Positions 51,973-60,525 of a DNA stretch of 64,000 bases are shown here, one piece after another. The notes beneath the pieces are model-generated. The model was given only the letters and a program-made list of their open reading frames with translations, was not told where the DNA came from and searched no databases. The DNA comes from a virus, in IMG/VR virus record IMGVR_UViG_3300025085_002722, positions 1 to 64,000 of that record, one strand, 5' to 3'. A program made the translations under genes and the position numbers. The stretch's first letter is position 1. The number at the start of each line of letters is the position of its first letter.

Positions 51973-52670
51973 CAGAAAGCCTTTTAGAAAACAAATACAA
52001 TTATCCCCAATTAAAAAGAGTAACAGCAAAGTCAGGGCAACGTCAATATACTGGCGATGATAATAATCCTGTTCCTAGTGTTACAACTATCCTTTCAGAT
52101 ACAGGAGACAAGACTGCTCTTATAGCCTGGCGTAAACGTGTAGGCGAAGCAGAAGCAACTAGAATCAGTACTGAAGCCGCAGGACTAGGTACCAAAGTAC
52201 ATAATGCATTAGAAAAGTATATTCTTGGAGAAGAGTGGAATACCTTTGGTAATAACCATGTGAGTATATTAGCAGAAAGTATGACAAACGAAATGGTTAA
52301 TAACGGACTAACAAAAATAGATGAACTGTGGGGTGTTGAAGTAGCCTTAATTGCAAAAGGCTTATACGCAGGTACAAGCGATGCTATAGGTATGTACGAG
52401 GGCGAAGAAGCAATTATTGACTTCAAGACTGCTAAAAAGATCAAGAAACGTGAGTGGATTGAAGATTATTTCCTACAAGGTTGTGCATACGCACTTGCAC
52501 ACAACGAAATGTTTGAAACAAAGATAAGAAAAGTAGTCATACTTATGGTTGATAGAGAATCTAAGTTTAAAGAATTCATTATTGAAGGCGAAGAATTCGA
52601 TAAGTACTGTGGTAAATGGGCCGAGAGATTGGCTGACTACTATGGTAAAGTCGATGCACAAAAAGTCTAG
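51954..52670 (+). CDS. RecB/Cas4-family PD-(D/E)XK exonuclease-like protein
   Basis: This 238-residue protein has the family motifs in order: VTTIL near the start, GTKVHNALEKYI with His83, GLYAGTSDAIGMY with Asp143, AIIDFKTAKK with Asp156 and Lys158, and the QGCAYALA block (Gln175, Tyr179). It lacks an iron-sulfur Cys cluster, so it is closer to RecB-like phage exonucleases than to Cas4. It probably degrades or processes DNA. The GTG at 51954 is the likely start. It lies in a late structural cluster rather than in the replication region. Confidence 0.85.
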   Translation: MDNQVVTESLLENKYNYPQLKRVTAKSGQRQYTGDDNNPVPSVTTILSDTGDKTALIAWRKRVGEAEATRISTEAAGLGTKVHNALEKYILGEEWNTFGNNHVSILAESMTNEMVNNGLTKIDELWGVEVALIAKGLYAGTSDAIGMYEGEEAIIDFKTAKKIKKREWIEDYFLQGCAYALAHNEMFETKIRKVVILMVDRESKFKEFIIEGEEFDKYCGKWAERLADYYGKVDAQKV

Positions 52671-52700
52671 CATCAGTTTATCTGCAAAGTAAACAAAAAA

Positions 52701-52708
52701 GATAAATA
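52701..52708 (+). promoter_or_regulatory. T4-type late promoter of the fibre-like gene
   Basis: GATAAATA, then GTTGT, then the ATG at 52714. It is identical over all 16 bases (GATAAATAGTTGTATG) to the gene 13 promoter and start. Confidence 0.82.
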
Positions 52709-52713
52709 GTTGT

Positions 52714-54486
52714 ATGGCAGACAAAGAAATAATTATATCGCGAATGCAACAACGCAGAGGAAATCGCATAGATTTACCTCAACCTCTACGAGCAGGGGAA
52801 ATTGCATTAGCATCAGACAGCAAAGAAGTATTTATAGGCTTAGATCCTGAGATAGGCGTAACGGCTCAAAATGCAAATGTTGTAACTATAAACAACATAC
52901 CCGAAGGCTTTAATTATGCCAATTCATATTTAAATAATAATTTTATTAGACTTATTATGCCTAGTAAAAGATTCCCTACAGGCACTTTTAACGGTACTGC
53001 AAACAGTACAACGTTTACAGTTAAAGATGATAGCGGACAAGCACATGGTGAAAAAGTATTTAACGAAACAGTAACCGGAAATGCAAATACAAGTTTAAGT
53101 AATATTAAAAATGTATTTGACGGTAATGCATTCGAATCTACAGATTTTACAGGTGCAAAAAATGGTGTAGCATTAAGTACAAATGCAACAAGATCAACAG
53201 CAAACTTGCTTAATAATGAATTTTTTGTTTCTTCGCCAGTTAGTTCAGGACAAAATACAACAATAACATTTGGTAGTAATCCAACTGGCACAGATGATAT
53301 TACAATAAATTATTATAGTAATGCAGATATAATTAGTGCTATGTTTGACACAGGCGTCATAGGAACTACTTCAACAACGGGATTTTATGAAGCAAAAAGT
53401 GTTGCTAGTTTTAGACAATTTAATAATGCATATATTAGATCAGATTACGAAGTAGGTACAGCATTTATAGGTTTAGAAAATAAACATACAGAAGTTTTTG
53501 CAGATTCAGGCACAGTGGGTTCACCTGCCGGGTTAACATTAACTGATATAATTTTAGAAGCCGCACCTGACCTCACCGACCCATCCGCTAATGTTATTGC
53601 AGATATTGATTTAAGTAGTGCAAGTAATTTAGATCTAGTTGTCAGCACAATTAATAATGATGCAACATTTAGAGCAAGTAAAGTAGCAGGTACAGAAAAC
53701 CAATTCTTTATTTCATGTGATAGCCAGTTCCAAGTTAGATTTACTGATATTGCAGATGCTACAGCATTATCATTAACAAACAATGCAACCTACACCAAAG
53801 CAGACCATTCCATAAAAGGACAATTGGAAGACTGGATACATGACGCATTAAATGATGACGAATTTAATATGTTTGTTACTGCAGAAGTAGGTAATAAATT
53901 TAATTCAAATGCAACAAATGTTGGTCAGTACACCCCATCAACTAGCAGTGAAAACTTAACATTAACTTTTACAGGTAATCAAGAAGCAGAAAACTTTTCA
54001 ACAATAACAAATAAAATTTTTGGTGCTAGTGAAAATTCTGATATTACTGGACTAACAAATGTAAAAACAAACCAAAGACTATTAACACAAGATGACTATG
54101 CTGTATTATTAACAGGTTCTGCTAATTCATTATTCGAAGCAATAACAAAAAGTTGTCCAGCAGGCGCAACTGGTATTGTAACTTTTAGTGCAGTTGATGT
54201 AACTGCTGTGATCATAGAATATTCTGTAACAGCGGCTGGCGGTACAGGTAATGCATATTCTAGAACAGGTACATTACATCTTACAGCAAATCAAACTTTA
54301 CAAGATGCATCATTAAATGACACTGGTGCTGTAATGCAAAATGGATTCGGAACAACAACATTTGATTTAAGCACAACATATGATGATGGTACAAATACTT
54401 TTGTTTTAACAGCAACCAACAATTTAAGTGATGGCACAGCCAGAACCGCAACCTTTAAATACATAGTTAGGAAGTGGCTGGGATAA
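52714..54486 (+). CDS. Tail fibre or baseplate-associated structural protein, 590 aa
   Basis: The N-terminus has a motif common to phage fibre proteins: RRGNRIDLPQPLRAGEIALA followed by SKEVFIGLD, which recurs in fibre and tropism-determinant N-terminal domains. The rest is long, Asn/Thr/Ser-rich and beta-repetitive, with several similar strands and no enzyme motif. It probably belongs to the receptor-binding apparatus. The start codon coincides with the predicted transcription start of its late promoter. The next gene begins directly at its stop. Confidence 0.75.
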   Translation: MADKEIIISRMQQRRGNRIDLPQPLRAGEIALASDSKEVFIGLDPEIGVTAQNANVVTINNIPEGFNYANSYLNNNFIRLIMPSKRFPTGTFNGTANSTTFTVKDDSGQAHGEKVFNETVTGNANTSLSNIKNVFDGNAFESTDFTGAKNGVALSTNATRSTANLLNNEFFVSSPVSSGQNTTITFGSNPTGTDDITINYYSNADIISAMFDTGVIGTTSTTGFYEAKSVASFRQFNNAYIRSDYEVGTAFIGLENKHTEVFADSGTVGSPAGLTLTDIILEAAPDLTDPSANVIADIDLSSASNLDLVVSTINNDATFRASKVAGTENQFFISCDSQFQVRFTDIADATALSLTNNATYTKADHSIKGQLEDWIHDALNDDEFNMFVTAEVGNKFNSNATNVGQYTPSTSSENLTLTFTGNQEAENFSTITNKIFGASENSDITGLTNVKTNQRLLTQDDYAVLLTGSANSLFEAITKSCPAGATGIVTFSAVDVTAVIIEYSVTAAGGTGNAYSRTGTLHLTANQTLQDASLNDTGAVMQNGFGTTTFDLSTTYDDGTNTFVLTATNNLSDGTARTATFKYIVRKWLG

Positions 54487-54939
54487 TTGCTTGACAAAAT
54501 AGTTAATCCCCAACAACGATTGTCAATATGGCGAGAATATAAAAATGGTCGCCCATCGTTGAAAAATGTGTTACAATACATCAATAGAATAGAAACAAAG
54601 CCTAGAAGTTTTGACTATTTTACGCCAAGTACTTGGCCTACACCGTGGGAAGTACTTGAAGCAGAAATGTTTTGTATGAGTGGTAAAGCAATATTATTGT
54701 ATCATACATTAGCACAATTAGAATACATAGATACAAAAAACGTAAGGTGGCTTGTAGCCGAAAATAAAGAAATTTATCATGAAGGACTTGTGTTTTTTGA
54801 CGGAGTATGTTATTATAACATTTTACCGAATACAAGTGTAAATATTGAAAATTTTGATAATTACATAACAGTTAGAGAAATTATTAGACAGGAAAAACTC
54901 ACAAAGATTCATGAAAGTTACAAAGAGAGACGGCACTAG
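54487..54939 (+). CDS. Unknown phage protein, 150 aa, likely TTG start
   Basis: The protein contains blocks FDYFTPSTWPTPWEVLEAEM, AILLYHTLAQLEY and HEGLVFFDGVCYYNIL, looks globular, and is not recognised. A TTG right after the upstream stop (TAATTG) is the only start near the beginning of the frame; the next ATG lies about 60 residues in. It overlaps the nrdA start by 29 bases. Confidence 0.62.
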   Translation: MLDKIVNPQQRLSIWREYKNGRPSLKNVLQYINRIETKPRSFDYFTPSTWPTPWEVLEAEMFCMSGKAILLYHTLAQLEYIDTKNVRWLVAENKEIYHEGLVFFDGVCYYNILPNTSVNIENFDNYITVREIIRQEKLTKIHESYKERRH

Positions 54940-57199
54940 AGAAGACCTAAATATCGACAAATTACACAAGGTCGTGATGTATGCAGTAGAAGACCTTACT
55001 GGTGTTAGTGCATCACAAGTCGAAATCAATAGCCAAATACAATTCTATGATGGCATCAACTCAACTGATATTCAAGAAACATTAATTAAAAGTACAGCGG
55101 ATCTTATATCAGAAGAGACACCAAATTATCAGTATGTAGCAGGTAGATTAATCAACTATCATTTGCGTAAGCAAGTGTATGGCACATTTGAGCCACCGTG
55201 TCTTTGTGATATTGTACAAAAAAATATTGATGATGGCTTTTATGATTCAGAGTTCACAGACCTCTACACCAAAGACGAAATAAATCAATTACAAACTTAT
55301 ATCAAGCATGAACGCGATGAAGATTTAACTTATGCGGCTATGGAACAGTTCCGTGGTAAGTACCTAGTACAGAACAGAGCAACAGGTCAAATTTACGAAA
55401 CACCGCAAGTAGCATACATGATGATTGCGGCTACATTGTTTGGTAGATATCCTGAAAAGAAAAGAATGGCGTATGTGAAAGCATACTACGATGCTATCAG
55501 TACATTTAGAATTTCCTTGCCTACGCCAGTTATGGCAGGTGTAAGAACACCGCAAAGGCAATTCAGCAGTTGCGTATTGATTGAAACTGATGACAGTTTA
55601 GATAGCATTAACGCAACGTCTAGTGCTGTTGTTAAGTATGTAAGTCAAAAGGCAGGCATTGGTATAGGTGCAGGTAGTATTAGGGCAATTGGCTCGCCTA
55701 TTAGGAGTGGAGACGCAACTCACACAGGAGTTATCCCCTTCTATAAACTATTCCAATCAGCAGTTAAAAGTTGCAGTCAGGGTGGAGTAAGAGGTGGAGC
55801 GGCTACCTTATATTACCCAATTTGGCATTTAGAAGTAGAAGACTTGCTAGTACTAAAGAACAACAAAGGTACTGAAGACAATCGTGTTAGACACATGGAC
55901 TACGGTGTACAGTTTAACAAACTTATGTATGAAAGGCTCATCAGCGGTGGTAACATCACATTGTTCTCACCTAAAGATGTTCCTGAATTATACGAAAGTT
56001 TCTTTACTGATCAAGACAAATTTAAAGAATTATACGAAGCGGCTGAACGTAAAACAAGTATTAGGAAAAAGTCTATTCCTGCTATTGAATTGTTTTCTGC
56101 GTTCGTACAAGAACGCAAGGACACAGGTAGAATTTACTTAATGAACGTTGACCATGCTAACACACATGGTGCATTTATTGAAGACGTAGCACCAGTTAGG
56201 CAGAGTAACTTATGCTGTGAAATTGATTTGCCTACTAAACCACTAACACATATCAATGATGAAGAGGGCGAGATCAGTTTGTGTACGTTGAGTGCAGTCA
56301 ATTGGGGTGTTATCAAAGACTTTGAAGAAATGAACAAAGTATGTAAACTTGCAGTTAGGGGATTAGACGAACTATTAGACTATCAACAATACCCAGTATT
56401 GGCGGCAGAACTCAGCACAATGAAAAGAAGACCACTGGGAATTGGTATTATTAACTTTGCATATTGGATGGCAAAGCATGGCATGACATATCAAGAGCCA
56501 AACCTGGAACTAATCGACGAGTGGGCAGAGGCATGGAGTTATAGTTTAATTAAAGCCAGTAACAAACTAGCAATGGAAAAAGGCAAATGCCCAGGCACAA
56601 ACGAAACAAAATACGGTTTAGGCATTACTCCTAACCAAACATACAAAAAAGATGTCGACGAATTAGTACCACATAAAGAAAGACAAAATTGGAAAGAACT
56701 TAGAAAGAATTTGAAGGAGCATGGTATAAGAAACTCTACTTTGATGGCATTAATGCCGGCAGAAACGTCTGCACAGATAAGTAACAGCACGAATGGAATT
56801 GAGCCACCGCGAGGATACATCAGCATAAAGCAAAGCAAACATGGTGTATTAAAACAGGTTGTACCAGGCTTTCCATACTATAAAAACAAATATGATCTAC
56901 TGTGGGATCAAAAGTCACCACAAGGCTATTTAAAAATAATGGCTGTACTACAAAAGTATATTGATCAGGGAATTTCGGTAAATACTTCTTACAATCCCGA
57001 ACACTATGAAGATGAAAAAGTACCAATGAGTGTGCTAATTCAGGATCTTCTAATGTTTTATAAGTATGGTGGAAAGCAGTTGTACTACAACAACACATAC
57101 GATGGGCAAGGCGAGATTGATATTAACAAAGATGATAAACTAGAAGATTTGCCCATGGGCGAACTAGATGACGAAGATTGCGAGAGTTGTAAAATTTAA
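54911..57199 (+). CDS. nrdA: Ribonucleotide reductase large subunit, class Ia
   Basis: NrdA reduces ribonucleoside diphosphates to deoxy forms. Residues 1-90 look like an ATP-cone (KVTKRDGTREDLNIDKLHKV). The active-site Cys lie in RQFSSCVLIET and SNLCCEIDLP (with the Asn, Cys and Glu of the NxCxE triad), and the C-terminal redox pair in the final DCESCKI. The length of 762 is typical. Its stop overlaps the nrdB start, so the two are coupled. It supplies dNTPs for phage DNA synthesis. Confidence 0.96.
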   Translation: MKVTKRDGTREDLNIDKLHKVVMYAVEDLTGVSASQVEINSQIQFYDGINSTDIQETLIKSTADLISEETPNYQYVAGRLINYHLRKQVYGTFEPPCLCDIVQKNIDDGFYDSEFTDLYTKDEINQLQTYIKHERDEDLTYAAMEQFRGKYLVQNRATGQIYETPQVAYMMIAATLFGRYPEKKRMAYVKAYYDAISTFRISLPTPVMAGVRTPQRQFSSCVLIETDDSLDSINATSSAVVKYVSQKAGIGIGAGSIRAIGSPIRSGDATHTGVIPFYKLFQSAVKSCSQGGVRGGAATLYYPIWHLEVEDLLVLKNNKGTEDNRVRHMDYGVQFNKLMYERLISGGNITLFSPKDVPELYESFFTDQDKFKELYEAAERKTSIRKKSIPAIELFSAFVQERKDTGRIYLMNVDHANTHGAFIEDVAPVRQSNLCCEIDLPTKPLTHINDEEGEISLCTLSAVNWGVIKDFEEMNKVCKLAVRGLDELLDYQQYPVLAAELSTMKRRPLGIGIINFAYWMAKHGMTYQEPNLELIDEWAEAWSYSLIKASNKLAMEKGKCPGTNETKYGLGITPNQTYKKDVDELVPHKERQNWKELRKNLKEHGIRNSTLMALMPAETSAQISNSTNGIEPPRGYISIKQSKHGVLKQVVPGFPYYKNKYDLLWDQKSPQGYLKIMAVLQKYIDQGISVNTSYNPEHYEDEKVPMSVLIQDLLMFYKYGGKQLYYNNTYDGQGEIDINKDDKLEDLPMGELDDEDCESCKI

Positions 57200-58287
57200 T
57201 GAGTGTACTTAATACTAAATCAAAATATACAGAAAAGAGTAAAATGTTCTTGTCTGCCGACATGGGAGTACAGAGGTTTGACGTACTTAAATACAGACAG
57301 TTTGATAAACTCACAGAAAAGCAGTTAGGATTCTTTTGGCGACCAGAAGAAGTTGATATTACCAAAGACAGCAAGGATTTTAAAGACTTAACAGACTTCG
57401 AGCAACACATCTTTACTAGTAATTTAAAAAGACAAATACTGTTAGATAGTGTACAAGGACGGTCACCTAACTTGGCATTACTACCAATTGTGAGTTTACC
57501 TGAATTAGAAACATGGATTGAAACATGGGCATTTTCAGAAACTATTCACAGTAAAAGTTATACACATATCATTAGAAATGTGTACCCAGATCCAAGTAAA
57601 GTGTTTGATGAAATGATGAGTATCAAAGAAATTATTGATTGTTCAGACAGCATAACACAATACTACGATTCATTAATTGAGTATAACAGACTTAGAGAAA
57701 ACGGCAGTTCTAAATACAGCGAGTATGAACACAAGAAACGTATTTGGATGTGTTTAATGAGTGTAAACATTTTAGAAGGTGTACGTTTTTATGTATCCTT
57801 TGCATGTAGTTGGGCATTTGCAGAACTTAAAAAGATGGAAGGCAATGCAAAAATTATTAAACTGATTGCTAGAGATGAAAATGTTCACTTAGCAAGTACA
57901 CAACAAATGCTAAAACTTTTACCACGTGAAGACAAGGACTTTGAAAAAATTAAAAATGAAACTTATAAAGAGTGTACACAACTTTTCTTAGACGCAGTTG
58001 AGCAAGAGAAAAAATGGGCAGACTACTTATTCAAAGACGGCAGTATCATTGGTTTGAATGCTGAACTATTAAAACAATATGTTGAGTACATAGCAGGTAA
58101 AAGAATGCATGCCGTAGGACAAGAAAAAATATTTAATACAGGCACTAATCCTTTACCTTGGACCCAAGCATGGATCACAGGTGGAGAAGTACAAGTAGCA
58201 CCACAAGAAACTGAAATTAGCAGTTATGTTATTGGGGGTACTAAACAAGACGTTGACAAAGAAACCTTCTCAGGCTTCTCGTTATAA
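57199..58287 (+). CDS. nrdB: Ribonucleotide reductase small subunit, class Ia
   Basis: NrdB houses the di-iron tyrosyl radical site. Metal ligands and the radical Tyr are visible: Asp in ILLDSVQGR, Glu and His with Tyr in AFSETIHSKSYTHI, and Glu/His in ARDENVHLAS. Its 362 residues match T4 NrdB (388) closely enough. It is coupled to nrdA by a one-base overlap. A late promoter overlaps its stop region. Confidence 0.95.
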   Translation: MSVLNTKSKYTEKSKMFLSADMGVQRFDVLKYRQFDKLTEKQLGFFWRPEEVDITKDSKDFKDLTDFEQHIFTSNLKRQILLDSVQGRSPNLALLPIVSLPELETWIETWAFSETIHSKSYTHIIRNVYPDPSKVFDEMMSIKEIIDCSDSITQYYDSLIEYNRLRENGSSKYSEYEHKKRIWMCLMSVNILEGVRFYVSFACSWAFAELKKMEGNAKIIKLIARDENVHLASTQQMLKLLPREDKDFEKIKNETYKECTQLFLDAVEQEKKWADYLFKDGSIIGLNAELLKQYVEYIAGKRMHAVGQEKIFNTGTNPLPWTQAWITGGEVQVAPQETEISSYVIGGTKQDVDKETFSGFSL

Positions 58288-58295
58288 TATAAATA
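58288..58295 (+). promoter_or_regulatory. T4-type late promoter of the LSm-like gene
   Basis: TATAAATA directly after the nrdB stop, with a short leader containing AGAGGA before the ATG at 58316. Confidence 0.72.
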
Positions 58296-58315
58296 TTCAC
58301 ACACAGAGGAAACAC

Positions 58316-58612
58316 ATGTTAGTAAATAAATCTCATACAAAAGGTGACGTTGTCACTATCAAATTAACCAGCGATACAGAAATTATTACACGTTTTATCA
58401 GTCAAGATGAAAACGGTATTACTATTGAAAAGCCTATGGCAGTACAAATTACTCAACAAGGTTTAGGATTGATGCCATGGTTGTTTAGTGCTGATGCATC
58501 AAAAGAAATTACTATTTCAAATGAAAAAGTATTTTGTACAATGGATACACTGAAGGATCTTGCTGATCAATATATCGAAGGTACTACAGGTATTAGTTTA
58601 GCAAAGGCTTAA
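58316..58612 (+). CDS. LSm/SH3-like small phage protein, 98 aa
   Basis: This 98-residue protein opens with strands in the order of an LSm/Hfq-like barrel: GDVVTIKLTSDTEIITRFIS, then NGITIEKPMAVQIT. The remainder has a Trp-containing loop and a C-terminal helix (TLKDLADQYIEG). The fold call is from strand pattern only. I use the ATG at 58316 after an AGAGGA site; upstream in-frame sequence overlaps nrdB. It converges on the minus-strand gene with a 4-base overlap of their 3' ends. Confidence 0.65.
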   Translation: MLVNKSHTKGDVVTIKLTSDTEIITRFISQDENGITIEKPMAVQITQQGLGLMPWLFSADASKEITISNEKVFCTMDTLKDLADQYIEGTTGISLAKA

Positions 58613-59190
58613 AGAAGATCTAAATCCATTCCGTGTTCAGCAATTAAAGATTGTTTTTCTTCTTCGCTTAGTTCTGTCCTACCTGGATTATTAGGAAATA
58701 CACAACAAGGTTGAACGTTGTAGAAACTGCTGTTTTCTTCACACCATTCTCTGCGATAGAATTTACCAGTACCATTCTTGTCCCATTCGATGTGAATTTT
58801 TTCAGCAGAATCTTGTATTACTGTTATCATATCTGAGCCAACTTGTACACAAGAATCTCTCTGTAAGCGATCTAAATATCTACCCTCATGTAGACCAAAG
58901 GCCGGAAATGCTTCTTTGTATGCAGGGTGGTCAGCAAGCCATTGCTCCATTTCTTGAGCAGATGCATCGTGAAATTCATAGACACCAAATCTATCAGAAT
59001 AATTATCACTAATCCAGTGTTTTTCTTTTTCCCATGGGTCATTTTCATCATGTTTGCCTAAGTCAGCAACTTGATTACCGTTGATAAATTTAAGAATATT
59101 ATCGCCACCGTTGTAAGATTTGTATGTAATATTGTCTATTTCACAATATATGTAGCCTTCTTCTTGATTATGGTACCATTCTAGTTTCAT
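58609..59190 (-). CDS. Unknown late phage protein, 193 aa
   Basis: I do not recognise this protein. It has an N-terminal strand-rich part (YHNQEEGYIYCEIDNITYKS), an acidic central helix with AQEMEQWLADHPAYKEAFPA, a strand pair (SDMITVIQDSAEKIHIEWD) and Cys in WCEENSSFYNVQPCCVFP. I set the start at the ATG at 59190, exactly five bases after a minus-strand TATAAATA; the longer upstream frame lies in the divergent promoter. Confidence 0.72.
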   Translation of the reverse strand: MKLEWYHNQEEGYIYCEIDNITYKSYNGGDNILKFINGNQVADLGKHDENDPWEKEKHWISDNYSDRFGVYEFHDASAQEMEQWLADHPAYKEAFPAFGLHEGRYLDRLQRDSCVQVGSDMITVIQDSAEKIHIEWDKNGTGKFYRREWCEENSSFYNVQPCCVFPNNPGRTELSEEEKQSLIAEHGMDLDLL

Positions 59191-59195
59191 ACTAG

Positions 59196-59203
59196 TATTT
59201 ATA
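59196..59203 (-). promoter_or_regulatory. T4-type late promoter, minus strand
   Basis: The minus strand reads TATAAATA, then CTAGT, then ATG at 59190. It is separated by two bases from the divergent plus-strand box at 59206. Confidence 0.82.
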
Positions 59204-59205
59204 AT

Positions 59206-59213
59206 GATAAATA
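59206..59213 (+). promoter_or_regulatory. T4-type late promoter of the PAAR gene
   Basis: GATAAATA, then eight bases, then the ATG at 59222. The predicted leader is about three bases long. Confidence 0.75.
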
Positions 59214-59221
59214 ATATTACT

Positions 59222-59488
59222 ATGTCAAAAGCCGCACTCAAAGGAACATCAATAGCAGGAGGTCCAATTACTTCAGGAGCCTCTAGAACTACAATTGAAG
59301 GTATTGCTCCAGCAAGAAAAGGCGACACAGTTCAAGGTCATGGCGACTCGCCACATTCCAATCCTACAGTAGCATCTGGTTCCAGTAAAGTAAATATAGA
59401 AGGTAAACCAGCCGCCAGAGATGGGATCGATAGTGCTTCTTGTATGCACGGTATATCCGGCGGCGCAAGTAAGACTAACATTGGATAA
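59222..59488 (+). CDS. 5.4: PAAR-domain spike-tip protein, T4 gp5.4-like
   Basis: PAAR proteins form the sharp tip of the contractile-tail spike. This 88-residue protein has the pattern of Gly- and Ser-rich repeats seen in the family: GGPITSGASRTTIEGIAPAR, then GDTVQGHG with His, PHSNPTVASGSSKVNIEGKP, then Cys and His in SASCMHG and a final GGASKTNIG. His and Cys residues fit the usual metal site. Length agrees with gp5.4. I use the ATG at 59222, immediately after its late promoter. Confidence 0.88.
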   Translation: MSKAALKGTSIAGGPITSGASRTTIEGIAPARKGDTVQGHGDSPHSNPTVASGSSKVNIEGKPAARDGIDSASCMHGISGGASKTNIG

Positions 59489-60521
59489 ACTATTTAATAA
59501 CAAATGTGAACTAGACGAACGCAAATATTTTAAAGTTCTGCGTGACGACATAGATAACACCAAACTAAAAAAATACAAAAAAGATATCTTGTATCTTGGC
59601 GGCGAAATTGAAAGACAAAAAGCAATTAATACTCGTGCAAATATAAACGAAAATTTATCCGAGTTTGACGATACGCATGAGTACATTATCTCTACTGTTA
59701 AAAAAGATATTAATTATAAAAACTTTGACGATCTGTTTGAAAAAGTATACAGAGAAAGATTAGAATTAAAACCCCATAATGTTTTTATAAGTGGTGGTAT
59801 TGATAGCACTACATTGTATAACCTGCTTAAACGCAAGGACATTGCGTTTAAACCATACTGTATACGATACAAATCTCAGGGCATTATATTCAATGATTAT
59901 GAAATAAAAAATGTTGCTGACGATGTTGAAATAATAGATTTTGATATTTTAAAGTTTTTTGATAGCGGTGATTTCTTAGAAACTGCACAAAAATATCATT
60001 GTGTTACTCCACAATTTTTACCATTACTAAAGGTATTTGAATCAATAGACGGACCTATTATAGAAACATCAAGTGCACCAAACGGCAGTATAAATGACAT
60101 AGTATCTGTTGACAGGCTAAGTACAAAATATCTATCTTATAGATATGCCCTAGATTTAAGAAATGATGATAGTATTTTTAATTTTTATAGAAGCCATCAT
60201 TTTATAGATCAATTATCTACAGATGCATACAAAGATTTAAACAAGAAATATGGAAGAGACGTTTCGCGAGGTGCAGGTGTTGATGCATGGGACCAAGAAT
60301 ACAATATTAAAATACAGTTGTATAAAAATATATTTAATACTGTTGGCCATAAGGCTGTCAAATTCACTGGTTTTGAGGCACTAAAAACTTGGTATGCAGA
60401 TAAATATATAGGTAACGATCCTTATCTACAAGTGTTCGATAAGCATTTTAGACAACCATTACTGAAACGCAATATTGACAAGTTTAAGGATTTATTAATT
60501 ATTAACATATTGAAGGGATAA
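59481..60521 (+). CDS. PP-loop ATPase, asparagine-synthetase-like, TTG start
   Basis: This protein belongs to the ATP-pyrophosphatase (PP-loop) family. The SGGIDS motif (VFISGGIDSTTLYNLL, near residues 100-115) binds ATP as in asparagine synthetases and related amide-forming or adenylating enzymes. It lacks an N-terminal glutaminase domain, so it probably adenylates a substrate without its own ammonia source. The length is about 346 residues from a TTG at 59481 that overlaps the PAAR stop; the frame is open farther upstream inside the PAAR gene. The substrate is unknown. Confidence 0.78.
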   Translation: MDKLFNNKCELDERKYFKVLRDDIDNTKLKKYKKDILYLGGEIERQKAINTRANINENLSEFDDTHEYIISTVKKDINYKNFDDLFEKVYRERLELKPHNVFISGGIDSTTLYNLLKRKDIAFKPYCIRYKSQGIIFNDYEIKNVADDVEIIDFDILKFFDSGDFLETAQKYHCVTPQFLPLLKVFESIDGPIIETSSAPNGSINDIVSVDRLSTKYLSYRYALDLRNDDSIFNFYRSHHFIDQLSTDAYKDLNKKYGRDVSRGAGVDAWDQEYNIKIQLYKNIFNTVGHKAVKFTGFEALKTWYADKYIGNDPYLQVFDKHFRQPLLKRNIDKFKDLLIINILKG

Positions 60522-60525
60522 TAAA

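Noticed and set aside
51954-52670. Cas4-like protein as a sign of CRISPR-related function
   Set aside because: The protein lacks the Cys cluster of Cas4, and no repeat array or cas genes are present.
54492-54497. TTGACA near the start of the 150-aa gene as a promoter
   Set aside because: No acceptable -10 box lies 16-18 bases downstream, and the bases are already used by the coding frame.
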